Assembly (NCBI GenBank): GCA_001839685.1
Contig: MLAK01001093.1
Coordinates: 110,106 to 155,122 of the forward strand
DNA from: Tritrichomonas foetus
Lineage: Eukaryota; Parabasalia; Tritrichomonadida; Tritrichomonadidae
Reading direction: 5' to 3'
Length of the DNA: 45,017 nt
The position numbers and the translations under genes are program-made. The notes under the pieces were generated by a model. It saw only the letters and a list, made by a program, of their open reading frames with translations. It made no database searches and was not told the origin of the DNA. Numbering within the stretch: the stretch's first letter is position 1; each line of letters opens with the position of its first letter. Below, one piece after another: positions 40,509 through 45,017 of the stretch.

Positions 40509-43190
40509 TTAATATAAATCAATATCTTCAATACAAATATATTGATCATGTGCAATTAATAATTGCGGTTTAATTTCATCATTCAACGAAACAAATTTGA
40601 ATTTCATTACTGCGGTTTCTTCAGGAACCATATCATCTATTGCCAGCAAGTCTTTTCCAGATAAAATAAAAGTGATTTGAGGTACTGGTGAAATAATTGA
40701 TACTTTTATATCAGTCAACGATCGCTTTCCTATATTTTTAATAATCAATGAAGTAAATTCATTATCCTTTTTAATAATCACAGTGACATGAAAATCAACA
40801 GCTGGAATTAAGTATTCCACATACCCATTTCCAACTTCATCATAAAACCAAAAACTCAAGCCAGAATTAACTTGAAAATGTTTCACGAACTCTGGAAGTT
40901 CAATTTCGTTAACTTCTTTATAACAAGTTACAAAATCAAAAAATACTTTCATTCCTTTAATTTGTGAAAGAAACATATTTGCATTAAATTTAGGCGATAT
41001 GAAGCCCAATGGTTTATAATTTTTAGGACATCGAAGGGAAAATTTACTTTTATCAGATTTAAATTCCATAGATTTCACTTTCCTCACATTAAAATCAACA
41101 GAGATGAATTCATAGCGTGGAGGAGGATTTGGCCTCCAATAAGGCATAATCAGCATAAGTTTAAAAGTGCCAGGTTTGTCAGCATGAACTGCAATCTTAT
41201 AAATAAGTTCTTCATTTGTTTGAAGTGGTGTTAAAAAATACTGACCAAAAATATCTTCGATAACTGGATCATATAAAATTGTAGGAATTTCAGAATTAAT
41301 TAAAACAGATAAATATTTAAGTGGGAAAGAATTATTAGTAATTCTTACTTCAAATTTTGTTGTTTCACCAACAAGTAAATTAGTTTTGACATTTCCAATA
41401 ATTTCTGCATGTATTTGTGGTGCTTCTTCATATACTTGGAAATAAAGCATATTATCCATAAAAGGCGCTGTTAAATTAATTACATCCCCCCAATTGAAGT
41501 AAATTCCCGAAACACGAATATTACCTGCTTTCTTTGGAGTGAATGATAAATCGACAATAGAAAATTGCGGGTAATCAATAACAACACTGGTAGTTTCAGG
41601 ATCAGCATACCCATCGATTCTTAACCTCACGTTAGTAAGTGGGAAATTATTTAAGGTTGAAGTAATGCAAACATTGATGTGTACAGGTGTGCCTATTGCG
41701 CATTCATATTTTTCTAATTGAGATTTAGTAAAAAAGCGACCACGTGTAAAAGCACCGAAAAGCCGTTCACCTGTCATAAACCAACTAGCTCCTTTGAAAT
41801 CACGAGGTTTCGAGGCGGGGAAACCTTTGGACTCAAACGAATGAATTCTAGCTTTTACGAATCTACCACAGAAAACTTTCTCAGTTGGATAAGCTTTCAA
41901 CAATTGGTAAATTACATCAGGATGATAAATATTTCGAGAACTCATCAGTTCACCAAGGGCTTGTGATATATCAATATTTTGAGTTAGTAAAGATTGACCC
42001 ATTTGTTCAATTAGTTGCTGATGAAGCAATTCCCATCGTTCTCTTTTGACGACATTTGCAGATTTCCATAAACATTTGATTGCGTTTTCTCGGAATTCAA
42101 TTTGTGAATAATACTCAGCAGCGAGTGTTAATTTTAATGCATATCGTCGTAATGATGAAATTGTTGCAATTTGTTCAATAATAAAAGGTCGAACTAAGTT
42201 GGTAAATTTCGATGTATCTTTCGATGATGAAATTAAATCAAGTGTATTTTTTGGATTTAATGAAATGTGAATACGAACCCAAAAATCGATTAAGATTGAT
42301 TGATGAAAGATAATTTTATCGGGGGTAGAAAACTGAATCGTTGTATGAAGAGCTCTAGTTGTACTTTGTGTCATTTGCTTTCCTAATATATCATTAATTG
42401 CTCTTAAAAAGTGAACCTGTGAAAGAAAGTTGGAATTATTTGATGGAATATTGTCTACAAGTTTTAAATACAAAGAAGAAGCTTCATCGTGCTTTTTTGT
42501 AATCATCTTCATATCGGCGTAAAATTTGAGGGCAATAATACTATTATTTTGATCATCAGGATTTGAGTTAAAAAATCCGATGTTTTTTCCCCAACCTGTC
42601 CAGTATTTTTGATAATTTTGTTCAACCAAAGTTATAGCTTCCTGAAACCTTTCAGGCAAGATATTATTTTGCAATTGAAGAAGAGGCTGAGATAAATTAT
42701 CATGCGGGAATCGAAGCAGATTATTTTTTAGGGAAAGAAGGCGCCTTTTGCACCAACTCGGGATTTTCTGTGGAAGTGAGGGCTGCTCATTTTCAATGGC
42801 GATCGTTAATAAGCTGATTGGTAAATCACACCAAAGATACATCGGCATGATGTCCGTTTCTAAAAACCTTTGTCTAAGTAGCGAAATTGAGTCAAGTTCT
42901 GTTCGATGAATCACCAGTGAATCGATATTCAAAAAATCGTATGGTGATGAATGAGGATAAATTGCTCTTAAATCCGTTACATTCGTTTGAATATCTTGAA
43001 AAGAAGGAATTGAATCAGGAAAAACTAGTCTTACTCGAAAATTCGATTTTGATTGTATTTTTGACCATTCCGTTAAAATTTGTTTCTCGCAATCTGGATA
43101 TTTTTCTTTAACATCTTTCGAAGGCAAACAAAAAACGCATGGTGTGTATCGGCTTGATAGAAACTGAGAAAATGGGATTCTCTGTTTCAT
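40509..43190 (-). CDS. TRAPPC8 (Trs85)-like trafficking protein
   Basis: An 893-aa protein; ATG 43190 is used because the longest frame opens with TTG one codon earlier. The middle part matches the TRAPPC8 helical repeats by pattern: a segment LVRPFIIEQIATISSLRRYALKL, then LAAEYYSQIEFRENAIKCLW and a W-containing helix. This parallels the TRAPPC8 stretch around RKFAFHMILAGHRFSKAGQK. The C-terminal half (about 470-893) is rich in beta strands with Ig-like or arrestin-like patterns (VHINVCITSTLNNFPLTNVRL; TKFEVRITNNSFPLKYLSV), as in TRAPPC8/TRAPPC10-type proteins. TRAPP complexes activate Rab GTPases at Golgi and autophagosomes. The match is distant; TRAPPC10/11-like proteins are alternatives. 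Confidence 0.6.
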   Translation of the reverse strand: MKQRIPFSQFLSSRYTPCVFCLPSKDVKEKYPDCEKQILTEWSKIQSKSNFRVRLVFPDSIPSFQDIQTNVTDLRAIYPHSSPYDFLNIDSLVIHRTELDSISLLRQRFLETDIMPMYLWCDLPISLLTIAIENEQPSLPQKIPSWCKRRLLSLKNNLLRFPHDNLSQPLLQLQNNILPERFQEAITLVEQNYQKYWTGWGKNIGFFNSNPDDQNNSIIALKFYADMKMITKKHDEASSLYLKLVDNIPSNNSNFLSQVHFLRAINDILGKQMTQSTTRALHTTIQFSTPDKIIFHQSILIDFWVRIHISLNPKNTLDLISSSKDTSKFTNLVRPFIIEQIATISSLRRYALKLTLAAEYYSQIEFRENAIKCLWKSANVVKRERWELLHQQLIEQMGQSLLTQNIDISQALGELMSSRNIYHPDVIYQLLKAYPTEKVFCGRFVKARIHSFESKGFPASKPRDFKGASWFMTGERLFGAFTRGRFFTKSQLEKYECAIGTPVHINVCITSTLNNFPLTNVRLRIDGYADPETTSVVIDYPQFSIVDLSFTPKKAGNIRVSGIYFNWGDVINLTAPFMDNMLYFQVYEEAPQIHAEIIGNVKTNLLVGETTKFEVRITNNSFPLKYLSVLINSEIPTILYDPVIEDIFGQYFLTPLQTNEELIYKIAVHADKPGTFKLMLIMPYWRPNPPPRYEFISVDFNVRKVKSMEFKSDKSKFSLRCPKNYKPLGFISPKFNANMFLSQIKGMKVFFDFVTCYKEVNEIELPEFVKHFQVNSGLSFWFYDEVGNGYVEYLIPAVDFHVTVIIKKDNEFTSLIIKNIGKRSLTDIKVSIISPVPQITFILSGKDLLAIDDMVPEETAVMKFKFVSLNDEIKPQLLIAHDQYICIEDIDLY

Positions 43191-43282
43191 CAATGATTTA
43201 TCCTTTTTAAAAAGTTAGAGTTTTCTAAAGTTTACAAAATAATTTCAATTCTTAAATAGTCGGGAAATTGGTTTTATGAAAA
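43191..43282. promoter_or_regulatory. 92-bp bidirectional promoter
   Basis: The TRAPPC8-like and Myb-like genes start back to back here. On the minus strand TCATTG (43191-43196) fits the Initiator and abuts the ATG. On the plus strand no clear Initiator is seen. An out-of-frame ATG at 43276 precedes the Myb start. Confidence 0.45.
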
Positions 43283-43864
43283 ATGATGGCAGAAACAGAC
43301 CTTCGAGAAATGAGAAAATTATTAGTTGATACACAGTTTACATATTCAGAGGTGTGTCTATCTTATGCCAAGCTAGTAGGGAAAAAATGGTATCATCCAG
43401 AAAAAGAAATAATAATTCCATCTGTTGCCAATGAAAGTGAGATTCAAGAAATTGTAAGGAAAGCTGAATTAATGGATGTTGAGATTCCTCATGATGATGA
43501 TGAAAATAGTGAATATGACGATTATAATCATAACCAAAATATGGAATTTGAAGTAGACTCACCACCTATCGTTAAAGATCAACAAGCTAGGATAATACCA
43601 TCAATGAAAAGCGTATTTCCGAAAACAAGAAAAATTTTAGCGGGAAAACGAATTTCAATTCCTTGGACAAAAGCAGAAACCGACGCGGTCATTAATGGGA
43701 TCAAAAAATTTGGAGTTGGAAAGTGGGCAAAGATAAGGGACACATATAGTGACATTTTTGCTGAAAATGGAAGAACTAGTCGTGATATTTACGATAAATA
43801 TAAAGGACTTAGACAAACCAAGAAGTATGCCAAAGTATTGAAAGATTGCATGAAGAAATCATAA
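43283..43864 (+). CDS. telobox-like Myb/SANT DNA-binding protein
   Basis: A 193-aa protein; two adjacent ATGs (43283, 43286) are both possible. The C-terminal Myb repeat (about residues 125-180) reads IPWTKAETDAVINGIKKFGV, GKWAKIRDTYSDIF, then NGRTSRDIYDKYKGLRQ. Its spacing and last helix (RT..D-x-x-D-K-Y-x-x-L) recall the telobox VDLKDKWRNL of TRF/Taz1/Tbf1 and plant telomere-binding Mybs. The N-terminal half is acidic (DDDENSEYDDY) after a short helical start. Likely a nuclear protein that binds telomeric or promoter DNA. Trichomonad promoters use Myb proteins (M3-binding), so a transcription role is equally possible. Size and single repeat are normal for the family. Confidence 0.8.
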   Translation: MMAETDLREMRKLLVDTQFTYSEVCLSYAKLVGKKWYHPEKEIIIPSVANESEIQEIVRKAELMDVEIPHDDDENSEYDDYNHNQNMEFEVDSPPIVKDQQARIIPSMKSVFPKTRKILAGKRISIPWTKAETDAVINGIKKFGVGKWAKIRDTYSDIFAENGRTSRDIYDKYKGLRQTKKYAKVLKDCMKKS

Positions 43865-44032
43865 TTTCTTCTTTTTCTTATTGTTTGCATTTTTTTTTTA
43901 TACATAAAATTAAATTATGGGTTTTATTTTATTTTTTTGCCTTTCCTTTTTTAAAAAAATACTCAGATCTATTTGGTGACATCAAATTTTACCTCAGCAG
44001 TACGATCAAAAAATCAGTCAGAAATTCTGCAT

Positions 44033-44280
44033 GACTTTTTTCCTATGAGATATGATTTTTGACAGAAAAATGGGCAAATGTGATGTGAACTTTGCTGGCC
44101 CCTTCGACTCATTCGGCCATTGGAGGTGGTGCCAGTGCGTGAACATGGCTCCTCCAAGTCGAAGTGACCCAAGGAACCAGTAAAGTTCACATCACATTTA
44201 CACATTAAGTTTTTTCAACTTTTGACCTTTATTTGACCTTCACTTCGCATTTTGGTCATCTCAGAGGAAAATGGATTTCA
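44033..44280. repeat. foldback (MITE-like) repeat, copy 2
   Basis: Second copy of the unit at 3487-3764. It has the same start (TTTTTTCCTATGAGATATG), left arm CAAATGTGATGTGAACTTT and centre with CTTCGACTCATTCGG. The right arm at about 44176-44205 is its reverse complement. Outer ends are inverted (TTCCTATGAGAT against TTCCTCTGAGAT). The better-preserved arms suggest it is the younger copy. A 63-codon minus frame inside is a by-product. Confidence 0.8.
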
Positions 44281-44350
44281 GCAAGAAATTCCAATTTACC
44301 TGAATAATTCCAAAGTTTGGTCACCAAATTGAGTCGATATCTTTTTCAAA

Positions 44351-44366
44351 TTTGGTCGTACTGCAG
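44351..44366 (+). repeat. TTTGGTCGTACTGCAG core, shared with the 20.7-kb inverted repeat
   Basis: Matches the right arm of the inverted repeat at 20774-20789 at 15 of 16 positions, with weaker similarity continuing (ATATTCTAAAAGAACCCGA against ATATTTGAAAAGAAACCGA). It lies 250 bp upstream of the edge ORF. Confidence 0.6.
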
Positions 44367-44615
44367 GTTTATACATCAAAGATATATTCTAAAAGAACCC
44401 GACCGACTCGATAATTCTCTATCAGATTTTTTAAATATTTTGAATATATTTTTTAAATTATATTTTAAGATGAATAGCCAACTTAGATAAATTTTTGTCT
44501 ATTGGAAAAGGAGATATTTTGATTTTAAATTATGTAAATATTTTCAAAACTTTATAATGATATTTCAATACTTTATTATATCGTTCGGAAGATATTGAAT
44601 TTAAAAATTTAGTCA

Positions 44616-45017
44616 ATGAACCGTGTGTTTCGGCGTGTACGAGAATTTAACAGATTCGACAAAGCTTATATTTACTACCTTAATGAAATGGGCGAATCAT
44701 ATTCATCAATCTCACAACAGCTTGCAGTAGATTCGTCAATCATTTCCGAAATTTGCACGAGTTATGTACCAGTTATGGATAGTCAAAACGGATATCATTT
44801 TGAAGCTTATAAAAAAGCTCATAAAACCAGGAAATCACTGAAAAAACAGTTATTGTCGGAAATGAACTATAAGTATTGTCATAATGAATTGTGCTCAGAA
44901 CCACCTAAATTTTTTCATTTCCAGTATGAACATGATATAGTCTTTGAAGTTTTACCCAAACAATTTCGATCACCAATGAATAGAAATCAAATTTGCTCAG
45001 TTGCCCGTTTTAATAAA
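44616..45017 (+). CDS. partial ORF with HTH-like N-terminus, runs off the edge
   Basis: An open frame of 134 codons from ATG 44616 to the last base, with no stop. It begins MNRVFRRVREFNRFDKAYIY. Residues about 22-46 (YLNEMGESYSSISQQLAVDS and on) have the spacing of a helix-turn-helix. A Cys/His pair region (YCHNELC) follows. It stands next to repeat sequences, so a transposon-encoded DNA-binding protein or transposase is plausible, but I do not recognise the family and the rest is missing. Confidence 0.55.
   Translation, partial: MNRVFRRVREFNRFDKAYIYYLNEMGESYSSISQQLAVDSSIISEICTSYVPVMDSQNGYHFEAYKKAHKTRKSLKKQLLSEMNYKYCHNELCSEPPKFFHFQYEHDIVFEVLPKQFRSPMNRNQICSVARFNK

Noticed and set aside
1..45017. 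tRNA, rRNA, snRNA genes and CRISPR-like arrays
   Set aside because: Looked for tRNA B-box-like sequence, 5S-like and U-snRNA-like blocks and regular spaced repeats by eye; none was convincing. A covariance-model scan would be decisive.

Overview
The window looks like nuclear DNA of a trichomonad (Parabasalia), most likely a Tritrichomonas-type genome. It is very AT-rich, with short, almost intronless genes on both strands. Start codons are often preceded by the trichomonad Initiator (TCA-Py-T/A). The uS8 gene has M3-like and M5-like (CCTTT) core promoter elements. EF-1alpha is of trichomonad type. One gene carries an intron with the parabasalid splice signals GTATGT and ACTAACACACAG. The organism call is inference from these features; no database was searched.

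Layout. 1-2.3 kb: ribosomal protein uS8 (-) diverging from a multi-RRM protein (+). 2.3-4.5 kb: intergenic, with a foldback repeat. 4.5-8 kb: a CAMK-like kinase and a PP2A-A-like HEAT protein. 8.1-9.4 kb: a complete mariner element with an open DD34D transposase, near-perfect TIRs and TA target sites. 9.9-10.9 kb: a CH-domain-like protein (-). 12.8-17.7 kb: a CK1 kinase with an in-frame repeat insertion and a Ste20-like kinase with a C-terminal membrane segment. 18.1-20.6 kb: an orphan 818-aa protein (-). 21.1-22.4 kb: EF-1alpha (-), containing ambiguous bases. 24.3-26.9 kb: a decayed transmembrane nucleotidyl cyclase. 27.2-31.2 kb: a bacterial-type flavin reductase (-), a tubulin-tyrosine-ligase-like protein and a second CK1 with a possible CaaX end. 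31.6-34.6 kb: an acyltransferase-like membrane protein lacking its catalytic dyad, a BAR-like/SH3 protein, a small MGC-starting acidic protein and a small charged protein. 36-37.1 kb: a bacterial-type Old Yellow Enzyme relative. 37.7-38.3 kb: possible gene relics. 38.75-40.2 kb: a CTD-type phosphatase split by a 494-nt intron. 40.5-43.9 kb: a TRAPPC8-like protein and a telobox-like Myb protein sharing a 92-bp promoter. 44-45 kb: a second foldback repeat copy and an ORF running off the edge.

There is no operon logic; this is ordinary eukaryotic housekeeping and signalling content (four protein kinases, a phosphatase, a PP2A scaffold relative, trafficking and cytoskeletal factors). Transposon-derived sequence and two genes that look laterally acquired are interspersed. 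Many start codons were moved inward from the longest open frame because that frame began at TTG or GTG. Several stop codons are followed by A, giving the TAAA reported as a poly(A) signal in trichomonads. The most distinctive feature is the long intron with its internal 18-bp tandem array. No multi-gene system that I would call new was found.
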